From Bog-159 sp049511415 (GTDB lineage Bacteria > Acidobacteriota > Terriglobia > Bryobacterales > Bryobacteraceae), in the NCBI GenBank assembly GCA_049511415.1, contig JBEKYC010000005.1:62001-126000 (forward strand): a stretch of 64,000 nucleotides of DNA. The letters run 5' to 3'. Positions 10,516-17,912 of this stretch are shown here, one piece after another. Within the stretch, counting starts at the first letter, position 1; every line of letters begins with the position of its first letter. Below the pieces are notes generated by a model. That model was not told where the DNA came from. It saw only the letters and a list, made by a program, of their open reading frames with translations, and did no database searches. The translations under genes were made by a program, and so were the position numbers.

Positions 10516-10866
10516 GTGCTGAAGCGCTTCATCTTCTGGGATTATCCTCGCGCCAGTTGGCAGTACGATGTCATGGTCGGCATTATTGTCCTGTTCGTTT
10601 TCCTGACCCCTCGTGCGTGGTTTCGGGACCAGCCCCGCACCCCCCTGGTTAGTTCCATCGCGGCTTTGCCTGCCGAACACGGCAGCAGTGTCTATTGGGT
10701 GGAGCCCGAGCTGCTCGCCGGCCTGTCCAAGGATCAACAGGTGCAAAAGCTACCCGAACTGCTCATGAAACAGACTCACCAGAAGCGATTGACCGTGACC
10801 CGTGTCGAACCCGTGGCGGACTCTGACGGCGTCACCAAGGGTTACATGGTCTTCGCCAAACCTTGA
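10516..10866 (+). CDS. Small single-pass membrane protein of unknown function
   Basis: A 116-aa protein from GTG 10516 with a TGAGGT Shine-Dalgarno-like sequence about 6 bases upstream. After a short basic start (LKRFIFWDYPRASW) there is one hydrophobic helix (VMVGIIVLFVFLTPRAW), then a soluble domain with the pattern VYWVEPELLAGL..QKLPELLMKQ and RLTVTRVEPV. It would sit in the inner membrane with the bulk on one side. Its stop overlaps a TTG of the following LolA-like gene, so the two are probably co-translated and may act together in lipoprotein or outer-membrane traffic. I do not recognise the family. Confidence 0.65.
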   Translation: MLKRFIFWDYPRASWQYDVMVGIIVLFVFLTPRAWFRDQPRTPLVSSIAALPAEHGSSVYWVEPELLAGLSKDQQVQKLPELLMKQTHQKRLTVTRVEPVADSDGVTKGYMVFAKP

Positions 10867-10877
10867 GCGCCAGCCGC

Positions 10878-11561
10878 ATGCGCCTTCACACCATCGCCAT
10901 TCTGGGAATTGCGGCCGCGCTCCCCGTTATCGCCCTACCACCATCCGATCTGGACAACTTGCTCAACCGCATTGATAAGGCTGGCGCGGGATTCCACGCC
11001 ATTACAGCTCATCTGCGCCGCATTTCGCATATCGCCGTGATCAACGACGACACCGTGGATTCTGGCGCCATTCGTCTCAAACGCACCCATCCACGGGACC
11101 TGCACATGCTCATCGACGTCACAGAGCCGGATGCGAAAACGGTTGCTTTTCAGGGCCATAAGCTGGAAATCTACTATCCAAAGATCAAAACCGTCCAGGA
11201 ATTCGATGTGGGCAAGAGCCGTGCCCTGCTGGAGCAATTCTTTCTGGTCGGTTTCGGCACCTCACGTGCCGACCTGGAGGCTTCGTACAATCTCCGGCTG
11301 ATCGGCCCGGAAACCATCGACGGCCAGAAGACCGAGCACCTGGAACTAATACCGAAATCTAAAGAGGTTTTGCAGCATCTAACGAAATTCGAGCTGTGGA
11401 TTTCCGATTCGGGCTATCCCGTGCAACAAAAGTTCGACCTGAAGGCGGGGGATTATCAACTGGCTACCTATACGGATGTGAAGATTAACCCGGAACTGCC
11501 GGATGCGGACCTGAAATTGCAACTACCGGCAAAAGTGAAAAGGGAATACCCACAGAAGTAA
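10878..11561 (+). CDS. LolA-like outer-membrane lipoprotein carrier family protein
   Basis: A 227-aa exported protein. Signal peptide (RLHTIAILGIAAALPVIALP), then a LolA/LolB-type half-barrel signature: HLRRISHIAVINDDTVDSGAIRLKR, an LHMLIDVTEPDAKTVAFQG strand pair, the LEIYYPKIKTVQEFDVG stretch, and a late GPETIDGQKTEHLELIPKS-type hairpin. Members shuttle lipidated proteins or bind lipids in the periplasm. ATG 10878 is preferred over the TTG at 10863 that overlaps the previous stop, because it puts the signal peptide at the N-terminus. The close spacing upstream suggests an operon with the small membrane protein. Family-level call only. Confidence 0.72.
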   Translation: MRLHTIAILGIAAALPVIALPPSDLDNLLNRIDKAGAGFHAITAHLRRISHIAVINDDTVDSGAIRLKRTHPRDLHMLIDVTEPDAKTVAFQGHKLEIYYPKIKTVQEFDVGKSRALLEQFFLVGFGTSRADLEASYNLRLIGPETIDGQKTEHLELIPKSKEVLQHLTKFELWISDSGYPVQQKFDLKAGDYQLATYTDVKINPELPDADLKLQLPAKVKREYPQK

Positions 11562-11582
11562 AATCCAGGCGAAACCAGGCGC

Positions 11583-12674
11583 ATGGAATCAAGCGGAACA
11601 AGAAACAGGCTGACGTATTTGGACTGGCTGCGCGGCATCGGCGGCATTATCATGCTGCAAGGCCATGCCTTCCATTCCTTCCTGAAGCCCCAGTTGCGCG
11701 GCGGGGCGGCATACATGCTCTCGCAATTCTGCGGCGGCATGCCCCCCGCGATTTTCCTGTTTCTGACCGGCGTCACCCTGGCATTCCTCATGTACAGTTT
11801 CGAGCGCAAGAGTGTTTCGCGGCCCAGCCGGATTGTGGGCACGCTGCGGCGTGCCGGATACCTGTTCGGCATTGCTATGCTCCTGCGCCTGCAGCTTTGG
11901 CTCTTCAGTTGGCCCAGCCCCTGGACCAACCTGCTAAAGGTGGACATTCTGAACTGCATGGGATTCGGCATCGCCCTGATGTCCGTGATGGCCGTGTTCA
12001 CCACGGCGCAACGTGTCCGCATCTGCGCAGGGCTGGGACTTCTAATCGCGAGCGTCTCACCCCTGGTCACACAGTTGAACTGGACCGGCGTGCCTTGGAT
12101 TGTAAAAGCCTATATCGCGCCAGACTACAACTATTTCAGTTTTTTCCCGTGGGCCGCTTATCTGGCCTTCGGCATGAGTGCCGGGAGCCTGATCCGCCAG
12201 TTGAAACACGAACAGCACGATCGTGCCATGCAATGGTGCGCTCTGCTCGGCATTGGATTGATACTCTGCGCCCGCTATTTCGCCAATCTGCCCTTCTCTG
12301 TGTATCCCAAATCCGATTTCTGGCTCGATAGTCCCGCGCAGGTGCTCGTCAAGTTGGGCGTCATGCTTATGATCCTTGCTTTGGCCTACGTGTGGACTCA
12401 ATACGCCGCTGCGCCCGGCTGGAGTTGGGTGCGGCAGTTCGGCATTACGTCGCTGCTGGTTTACTGGGTGCACATCGAATTGGTCTACGGGCGCTGGCTG
12501 CCGTGGTGTAAGAACAACCTTGACGTGGGCCAGACGGTCCTGGCCGCGGCGGTGCTCATCGTGTTGATGTTGGGGCTGGCCACGGCCAAGACCTATCGCA
12601 AGGAAATCGCCGCCTACGTCGCGAGCTGGCGCTGGTCGTGGTCCGCCAAGCCCGACCGTATCCCCGCGGACTGA
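11583..12674 (+). CDS. HGSNAT/DUF1624-like membrane acyltransferase
   Basis: A 363-aa integral membrane protein with about ten hydrophobic segments. It opens with RLTYLDWLRGIGGIIMLQGHAFHSF, the signature of heparan-alpha-glucosaminide acetyltransferase-like (DUF1624/YeiB-related) proteins. The His in the GHAFHS stretch is the likely acyl-transfer residue. Such enzymes move acetyl groups across the membrane onto glycans. It lies 21 bases downstream of the LolA-like gene and may be in the same transcript. No lesion is seen. The acyltransferase-3 family is the main alternative, but the first-helix pattern fits HGSNAT better. The acceptor glycan is unknown. Confidence 0.72.
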   Translation: MESSGTRNRLTYLDWLRGIGGIIMLQGHAFHSFLKPQLRGGAAYMLSQFCGGMPPAIFLFLTGVTLAFLMYSFERKSVSRPSRIVGTLRRAGYLFGIAMLLRLQLWLFSWPSPWTNLLKVDILNCMGFGIALMSVMAVFTTAQRVRICAGLGLLIASVSPLVTQLNWTGVPWIVKAYIAPDYNYFSFFPWAAYLAFGMSAGSLIRQLKHEQHDRAMQWCALLGIGLILCARYFANLPFSVYPKSDFWLDSPAQVLVKLGVMLMILALAYVWTQYAAAPGWSWVRQFGITSLLVYWVHIELVYGRWLPWCKNNLDVGQTVLAAAVLIVLMLGLATAKTYRKEIAAYVASWRWSWSAKPDRIPAD

Positions 12675-12689
12675 CGCCCGTCTCGAAGA

Positions 12690-13105
12690 AATGCAGTCCT
12701 TTTACATCACGCATGCCTGCGCCACCAGGCCGATCATGGAGCTACTGGCTAAGGTGGTACCTCAAGCCGTCCTGGAGCTCGGAATCGGTGGCGGCGGTAA
12801 ACCTCGCCCTCTACGATCCCCACATCGTCAATATCGTGGTAGGTGTCGATCCCATGACCGACTTGCGTAGCCGCGCGGAGTCGCCGCCTCGTCCGAATGG
12901 CATCGCCGTGCCATCCTTCGGTCCAATCGCCTGCCGAGGCACTGCCTTAGGCCCGCCGGGTGTTGAAGCCCGGTGGCCGGTTTCTTTTCTGCGCGCACGG
13001 CCTGGCGCCCGATTCCCAGGTCGAGCGCTGGCAGCGCCGGGTTGAACCCTTGTGGAAGCGTTTGGCCGGCGGCTGTCATTTGACTCGTCCGGTTGTCGGC
13101 ATTGC
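12690..13105 (+). pseudogene. Class I SAM-dependent methyltransferase remnant
   Basis: Reading from ATG 12690 gives SFYITHACATRPIMELL then VVPQAVLELGIGGG, the start of a class I methyltransferase with the SAM-binding glycine motif. The frame changes at about 12800 in a GGCGGCGGT run. The next frame gives VNLALYDPHIVNIVVGVDPM, the following conserved strand and acidic residue. A third frame at about 12960-13100 gives LKPGGRFLFCAHGLAPDSQVERW and CHLTRPVVG, the family's C-terminal part. The central region (roughly 80 residues, including the usual TWTLCTIPD-type segment) is missing. At least two frameshifts and one large internal deletion are present, so the gene is dead. Confidence 0.75.
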
Positions 13106-13118
13106 GGCCCGACTGAAT

Positions 13119-13511
13119 CTAAAGTCTGCCGGTCAAACTCAGCAACAGCACAGTCAGCACGATCAACGTGATGACCACATAGGCGCGGTCCCGCTGCAAC
13201 GCGAAAGCCACCACCGAAAAAGCCACCCGTGCGACGGGCGTGGCGATCAGCAGCAGCAGTCCAAGTTGAATCATTCGCCGGCAATGGAAACCAGGAATCC
13301 CGGACACGACCCCGCGCCAGTGCCGCAGGTACTCCGGCTCGCCTCGGAATACGTGATAGCTCGGTGCGGTGCCGCCGTACTGCGCCAGATACCAGACACC
13401 ACCCGCAAATACCACCGCCGCCGATAACATCACGCCGTAGCGCAGTAGCGCCCCGATAATCTCATCCACTTGCTGATCGCTGAGCGCCTGCCGGCCCGTC
13501 TGATCCGCCAT
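13119..13511 (-). CDS. DUF1634 family membrane protein
   Basis: A 130-aa protein with three hydrophobic helices (VMLSAAVVFAGGVWYLAQYGG, LGLLLLIATPVARVAFSVVAFAL, VVITLIVLTVLLLSL), matching the DUF1634 family that regularly accompanies TauE/SafE permeases. The start codon overlaps the stop of the upstream TauE gene (TAATG at 13513-13509 on the minus strand), so translation is coupled. The partner role, perhaps an accessory subunit of the anion exporter, is inference from context. A longer reading frame to 13583 exists but would lie inside the TauE gene; ATG 13511 is chosen for the coupling. Confidence 0.78.
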   Translation of the reverse strand: MADQTGRQALSDQQVDEIIGALLRYGVMLSAAVVFAGGVWYLAQYGGTAPSYHVFRGEPEYLRHWRGVVSGIPGFHCRRMIQLGLLLLIATPVARVAFSVVAFALQRDRAYVVITLIVLTVLLLSLTGRL

Positions 13512-14347
13512 TACATGCGCCCCGTGACGCCGTTGTAGATCATCTCCGCCGCCAGTACGCCCACCACTACGGCAAAAACCCATCGCAGGATCTTTGTCGG
13601 AGCGCCGGGAAGCAAACGCGCGCCGGCCAGCGAACCGGCCAGCACCCCTAATACCACCGGCATGGTGAGCCCCGGATCGATATAGCCCCGCTGCAAGTAC
13701 ACGCCCGCGCTGGCCGCGGCTGTCACTCCGATCATAAAGTTGCTGGTGGTGGTCGAAACCTTGAATGGAACGCGCATGACACGGTCCATGGCGATCACTT
13801 TTAGAGCACCGGAGCCGATACCGAGCAGGCCCGATAATGCTCCGGCTACGAACATCAGGCTGAAACCGGTCTTAACGTGGCTCACCTTGTAGAATCGGAC
13901 ACCCGCCGGCGTGGGAAAACTGCCGTTCAGGCGCAGCCGCTTGGCCAGTGGATCGTCTGGCTCGCCCTCTTGCGCCGTGGGGTGCGGGCGCGTCGACGCC
14001 CATGCCGAATGCAACAATACGACGCCGAACACCACCGCCAGGGCCGCCGGAGAAATCCTCGCGGCGAAGTAGGCGCCGCATACCGCGCCCACCGTGGTGG
14101 CGATCTCCAGAAACATGCCGATCCGGATATTGGAGAATCCTTCCCGCACATACGCGGCGGCTGCGCCCGACGACGTGGCGATTACCGAAATCAGGGTCGC
14201 GCCAATGGCGTAGTGCAGATCGATGCCCAGCAACAAGACCATGGCGGGTGTGATCACCACTCCGCCGCCAAGTCCGGTCAGAGATCCCAGAAAGCCCGCC
14301 GCCAGAGAGATAACTCCAATCAGGGCTGTCAGTTCGAGTATGTTCAA
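13511..14347 (-). CDS. TauE/SafE family sulfite/anion exporter
   Basis: A 278-aa inner-membrane permease of the TauE/SafE family. The two family repeats are visible: GFLGSLTGLGGGVVITPAMVLLLG near the N-terminus and GFSLMFVAGALSGLLGIGSGALKV in the second half. About eight to nine helices are predicted. Known members export sulfite, sulfoacetate or taurine-derived anions; the substrate here is unknown. A loop of about 40 charged residues (PHPTAQEGEPDDPLAKRL) separates the halves. It is followed with a one-base overlap by the DUF1634 gene. Confidence 0.85.
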   Translation of the reverse strand: MNILELTALIGVISLAAGFLGSLTGLGGGVVITPAMVLLLGIDLHYAIGATLISVIATSSGAAAAYVREGFSNIRIGMFLEIATTVGAVCGAYFAARISPAALAVVFGVVLLHSAWASTRPHPTAQEGEPDDPLAKRLRLNGSFPTPAGVRFYKVSHVKTGFSLMFVAGALSGLLGIGSGALKVIAMDRVMRVPFKVSTTTSNFMIGVTAAASAGVYLQRGYIDPGLTMPVVLGVLAGSLAGARLLPGAPTKILRWVFAVVVGVLAAEMIYNGVTGRM

Positions 14348-14426
14348 GCTGCCTCACCGGGATACAGGTATGCACGGCCGGGCAGACGACTGTCCCGGCT
14401 TCAGGCACGCTTGCGATAATACAACG

Positions 14427-14699
14427 TTAAGCCGTGGCCGCGCGAGCGGTCCCGCGTTCCAGACGCAGCAACTCCCCATCCAGATCGTCAAGGGCTTTTT
14501 GCATCAGATTCCGATATCTGGGATTCTGGCTGGTTTCGAGCTCCCGCAGGACACGGGTGCGAGAAAGCGTCAAGCTTTCTCTTTTGCGGAGCAAATCCAA
14601 ATCTTGCGCCGAAGCTTGCTTACCGCGAGGCGCAGGGACCCGTCTCTCGGCCGACTCAATTTGCGATTCGACCGCTTTACTTTCCCAACCTCTTGCCAT
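14427..14699 (-). CDS. Small charged helical protein of unknown function
   Basis: A 90-aa protein from ATG 14699. It begins ARGWESKAVESQIE, is rich in Arg, Glu and Lys, and is predicted to be mostly helical, with LRKRESLTLSRTRVLRELE and NPRYRNLMQKALDDLDGELL. The reading frame is open upstream to 15056, but that part overlaps yacG antisense and shows no protein-like pattern. The start lies in an AT-richer stretch with a TGAAG sequence close by. I recognise a short conserved acidobacterial-type hypothetical protein but no function. A coiled-coil or RNA-binding role would fit its composition only. Confidence 0.6.
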   Translation of the reverse strand: MARGWESKAVESQIESAERRVPAPRGKQASAQDLDLLRKRESLTLSRTRVLRELETSQNPRYRNLMQKALDDLDGELLRLERGTARAATA

Positions 14700-14858
14700 A
14701 ACTTCATTATAAGTCCGCGCATCTTCCCGGCGCGCGCATTTCGCCAGCCCGTTTTCCAAATCAGGCTGGACGCGGCCTTTCGCGCCAAGTTCCGCGCCTT
14801 TAGAATAGAGATGCATGCAATTTTGGACAAAGGCGACACAAAGGGGGTTTGATTGCGT

Positions 14859-15035
14859 ATGAAGTGCCCTATCTGCAAGAAAGAAGTCCAACCTGCCGGC
14901 CCTGAAGCCCCGTTCTGCAGCGAGCGGTGCCGCATCATCGACCTGGGTAATTGGGCTTCGGACAAATACGTGATTTCCACCCCTCTGCGACCCGAACAAT
15001 TGGCCGATCTGGACGATGATGGCGATCCGCGGTAG
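14859..15035 (+). CDS. yacG: DNA gyrase inhibitor YacG, zinc-binding
   Basis: A 58-aa zinc-ribbon protein. The four ligands are seen as CPICKKEV near the N-terminus and FCSERCRIIDLGNW about 16 residues later (C-x2-C and C-x3-C), followed by the family's W-ASDKYVIST tail. In E. coli YacG binds GyrB and inhibits gyrase. ATG 14859 is chosen over a TTG six bases earlier. The 3' end overlaps pgpA by 20 bases, so this is the first gene of a tight four-gene unit. Confidence 0.88.
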   Translation: MKCPICKKEVQPAGPEAPFCSERCRIIDLGNWASDKYVISTPLRPEQLADLDDDGDPR

Positions 15036-15492
15036 ACTCGCCACCCTCATCTCCACATGGATGGGTTGCGGCTATTCACCCAAGGCGCCTGGCACCGCGG
15101 GGTCGGCCGCCGCTATCTTGATCGCCCTGCTGATCGACCACACGGCCGCTTTCCCGCCGCTGGCCTACGCCGGGCTGGCAGTGGCTCTAACGCCACCCGC
15201 GATGTGGGCTGCCGGGGTCACCGCGGTTCAATTGGGGCGCAAAGATCCCCAAATCGTCGTCGTCGATGAAGTTGCCGGCCAATGGCTGACGCTGGCCGGA
15301 GCCCACCCACTGAATTGGAAGTCCTTCTTGGCCGCTTTTGTGCTTTTCCGGCTCTTCGACATCTGGAAACCGTGGCCCGTCCGCCAATTGGAATCCCTGC
15401 CCGGCGGCGTGGGTATCGTCGCCGATGACCTGATGGCGGGTGTATACGCCGCACTTGTCTTATTTCTGGCAGGATGCTTCAATCTTTATTAA
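15016..15492 (+). CDS. pgpA: Phosphatidylglycerophosphatase A
   Basis: A 158-aa membrane enzyme that removes phosphate from phosphatidylglycerophosphate to make phosphatidylglycerol. PgpA hallmarks are present: GCGYSPKAPGTAGS near the N-terminus, VVVDEVAGQWL in the middle, FVLFRLFDIWKPWPV, and GGVGIVADDLMAGVYAAL near the end, with Asp/Glu residues that bind Mg2+. Three to four helices are predicted. Two ATG codons (15016 and 15019) are equally good. It overlaps yacG and the following propeller gene (TAATG). Confidence 0.92.
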   Translation: MMAIRGRLATLISTWMGCGYSPKAPGTAGSAAAILIALLIDHTAAFPPLAYAGLAVALTPPAMWAAGVTAVQLGRKDPQIVVVDEVAGQWLTLAGAHPLNWKSFLAAFVLFRLFDIWKPWPVRQLESLPGGVGIVADDLMAGVYAALVLFLAGCFNLY

Positions 15493-16520
15493 TGCCCATT
15501 CGTAAATCGGCTAACGGCCGCCCGCAGATCGCCCAGGTCAGACCGGGAGCGGCTATCGCTGGCGGCGAGTTGCTCATCCAGGGCAAGGGATTTGCCAAAA
15601 CCGACCGGCCCCGCGTCACTATCGGCGATGTGGTTGCGCCGGTCGTCATTGGCTCGGACTCGCTGGTGATCGTGCGTGTTCCCGAAGGCGCCGCCGCCGG
15701 CGAAGTGGTTGTGGCCAGCGGCAGCCAGACCAGTGATGCGTGGGCCTGCGATATTGGTTTCCCGATCGCCGACAGCCTGCATCCGGTTGCCAACCCAGCC
15801 GTTGACACTTTTGGCAACATCTACAGCACCTTTAGCGGATCTCGCGGGCAAAAAGTCGCCGTCGCCGTGTTCAAGATCGATTTGAACTACAACATCAAGC
15901 CGTTCATCAACGATATGTTGAACGCCACCGGCCTGGCGTTCGACCATGACGGGCTGCTATACATCTCCAGTCGGTCCGATGGCACTGTATATCAGGTAAC
16001 CCCGAACGGCAACGTCAGCACGTTTGTAGAGGGTATGGGAGTAGCCACCGGCTTGGCCTTCGATCCCGACGGCAGCCTGTACGTTGGCGACCGCCAGGGC
16101 ACCATTTTCAAGATCAGCCCGAGCCGCCAGATCTTCGTGTTTGCCACCCTGGAGACCTCCATCGCCGCGTATCACTTCGCCTTCGGACCCGACGGGTACC
16201 TGTACGTCACCGGTCCCACCACCTCCAGCTTCGATTGCGTGTACCGTGTGTCGCATGCCGGCGACGTAGAGGTTTTTTATCGTGGCCTCGGCCGTCCTCA
16301 AGGCATGGCGTTCGACGAGGAGGGACGGCTGTATGTGGCCGCGTCCCTGGCCGGACGCAAGGGCGTCGTGCGCATTACACCCGGCCGTGAAGCGGAACTA
16401 TTCGCATCCGGTCCCGGGATTGTGGGGCTGGCGTTTACGCCCTCCCGCGCGCTGGTCCTGGCAACCACCAATGCCCTCTATCGCGCGGATGTAGGCATCA
16501 AGGGCAAGACGCTTTCCTGA
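15492..16520 (+). CDS. IPT/TIG plus NHL/SMP-30-like beta-propeller protein
   Basis: A 342-aa protein. Residues about 12-90 form an IPT/TIG-like immunoglobulin domain (PGAAIAGGELLIQGKGF then DRPRVTIGDVVAPVV and SLVIVRVPEG). The rest is an NHL/SMP-30-type propeller with repeated GLAFDHDGLLYIS, GLAFDPDGSLYVGD, FAFGPDGYLYVTG and GMAFDEEGRLYVA blades. No signal peptide is visible, although domain types like this are often exported. The start overlaps the pgpA stop (TAATG at 15490-15494) and the stop is 10 bases before cinA. The ligand or enzymatic role is unknown. Its insertion inside a housekeeping operon is notable. Confidence 0.82.
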   Translation: MPIRKSANGRPQIAQVRPGAAIAGGELLIQGKGFAKTDRPRVTIGDVVAPVVIGSDSLVIVRVPEGAAAGEVVVASGSQTSDAWACDIGFPIADSLHPVANPAVDTFGNIYSTFSGSRGQKVAVAVFKIDLNYNIKPFINDMLNATGLAFDHDGLLYISSRSDGTVYQVTPNGNVSTFVEGMGVATGLAFDPDGSLYVGDRQGTIFKISPSRQIFVFATLETSIAAYHFAFGPDGYLYVTGPTTSSFDCVYRVSHAGDVEVFYRGLGRPQGMAFDEEGRLYVAASLAGRKGVVRITPGREAELFASGPGIVGLAFTPSRALVLATTNALYRADVGIKGKTLS

Positions 16521-16530
16521 CGATTTCCGC

Positions 16531-17763
16531 ATGAACTCTGAAATCATCGCGGTAGGCTCTGAACTGCTGACCCCCGAGCGCGTTGACACCAATTCCCTGT
16601 TCCTTACCGATCAACTCAACGGCCTCGGCGTGGAGGTGGTGACGAAATCCGTCATAGGCGACGACCGCGAGCGCTTGGCCCAAGCCGTGCACCGGGCTGT
16701 CTCGCGCACCGAAATTGTGGTCCTCTGCGGCGGACTGGGTCCCACCGAGGACGACCTGACGCGCGAGTCCGTAGCCGACGCCCTGGATCGCAAGCTAGTC
16801 TACCATCCCGAAATCACGGAATTCCTGGAGCAGCGCTTCGCCCAGATGAAACGCAAAATGGCGGAGACCAATAAACGTCAGGCATTCATTATTCAGGGCG
16901 CGGAGATCCTGGCCAACGACCGCGGGACCGCGCCCGGGCAATGGATCGAGGATTCCGGCTCGATAGTCATCCTACTGCCGGGTCCGCCGCACGAGTTGAA
17001 GGCCATGTTTACCCGGCAGTGTCTGCCGCGCCTCGCGCGCATCGTGCCCAAGCGCGTCATCCGCACACTCGTCTTCCGCGTGGCGGGCATGCCTGAGTCG
17101 GATCTGGACCAACTCATTTCGCCGGTATACAAGAAGTACCAGAACCCGGCAACCACCATCTTGGCCGCCGCCGGCGACATTCAGATCCACTTGCGCGCCC
17201 ATGGAGAAACCGAACTGGAGGCCGCCGCCTTGATTGCCGAGGTCGGCGGACCCATTGAATTGCTGCTGGGGGATCGTCTCTACTCCCGCAACGGCCAATC
17301 GTTAGAACAGGTTATCGGCGAAATGCTCCGCCAGCGGCATGCCACGCTATCAGTCGCGGAAAGCTGTACGGGCGGATTATTAGGCGAACGGATCACCTCC
17401 GTGCCGGGTAGCTCCGAATACTTCCTGGGAGGTTTCATCACTTACTCCAACCGTATGAAAATGGAGTGGTTAGGCGTAACCGAGGAGACCATCGCGGAAT
17501 TCGGCGCAGTGAGCAAAGAGACCGCCGAAGCCATGGCGATGGGCGCCCGCCGCCGCGCCGGATCTACCTTCGCGCTCGCCATCACCGGCGTGGCCGGACC
17601 CGATGGCGGTAGCGAAACGAAGCCAATTGGGACCGTCCACGTGGGTTTGGCTGACCCGGTCGGCTGCCAGGTGCTGCACCGCCAGTTCATCGGCGACCGC
17701 ACCCGCATCCGTCAGTTCGCTACCCAGATGGCCCTCGATTTACTGCGCCGCAAGCTCATATAG
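16531..17763 (+). CDS. cinA: CinA family protein, nicotinamide-nucleotide amidohydrolase
   Basis: A 410-aa protein of normal CinA length. The N-terminal MoCF-like domain (SEIIAVGSELLTPERVDTNS, CGGLGPTEDDLTRE) is followed by a C-terminal PncC domain with SVAESCTGGLLGERIT and GVAGPDGGSETKPIGTVHVGL. The C-terminal domain deamidates nicotinamide mononucleotide to nicotinate mononucleotide in NAD recycling; the N-terminal domain is an ADP-ribose pyrophosphatase in characterised members. It is the last gene of the yacG-pgpA-propeller-cinA unit. Confidence 0.94.
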   Translation: MNSEIIAVGSELLTPERVDTNSLFLTDQLNGLGVEVVTKSVIGDDRERLAQAVHRAVSRTEIVVLCGGLGPTEDDLTRESVADALDRKLVYHPEITEFLEQRFAQMKRKMAETNKRQAFIIQGAEILANDRGTAPGQWIEDSGSIVILLPGPPHELKAMFTRQCLPRLARIVPKRVIRTLVFRVAGMPESDLDQLISPVYKKYQNPATTILAAAGDIQIHLRAHGETELEAAALIAEVGGPIELLLGDRLYSRNGQSLEQVIGEMLRQRHATLSVAESCTGGLLGERITSVPGSSEYFLGGFITYSNRMKMEWLGVTEETIAEFGAVSKETAEAMAMGARRRAGSTFALAITGVAGPDGGSETKPIGTVHVGLADPVGCQVLHRQFIGDRTRIRQFATQMALDLLRRKLI

Positions 17764-17912
17764 AGCTCGCGGCGGGTTCCTCAGAGTCGGAATTGTACCG
17801 ATGACCGCAATTCCCGCTGCAATAAATCTCCCCGTTCGCTCACCATATACCAGCGGACCAGGAGGGTTGCCCACCTTGCCGCTCATTTTCAGCACGAGGA
17901 AGGAACAAAATC

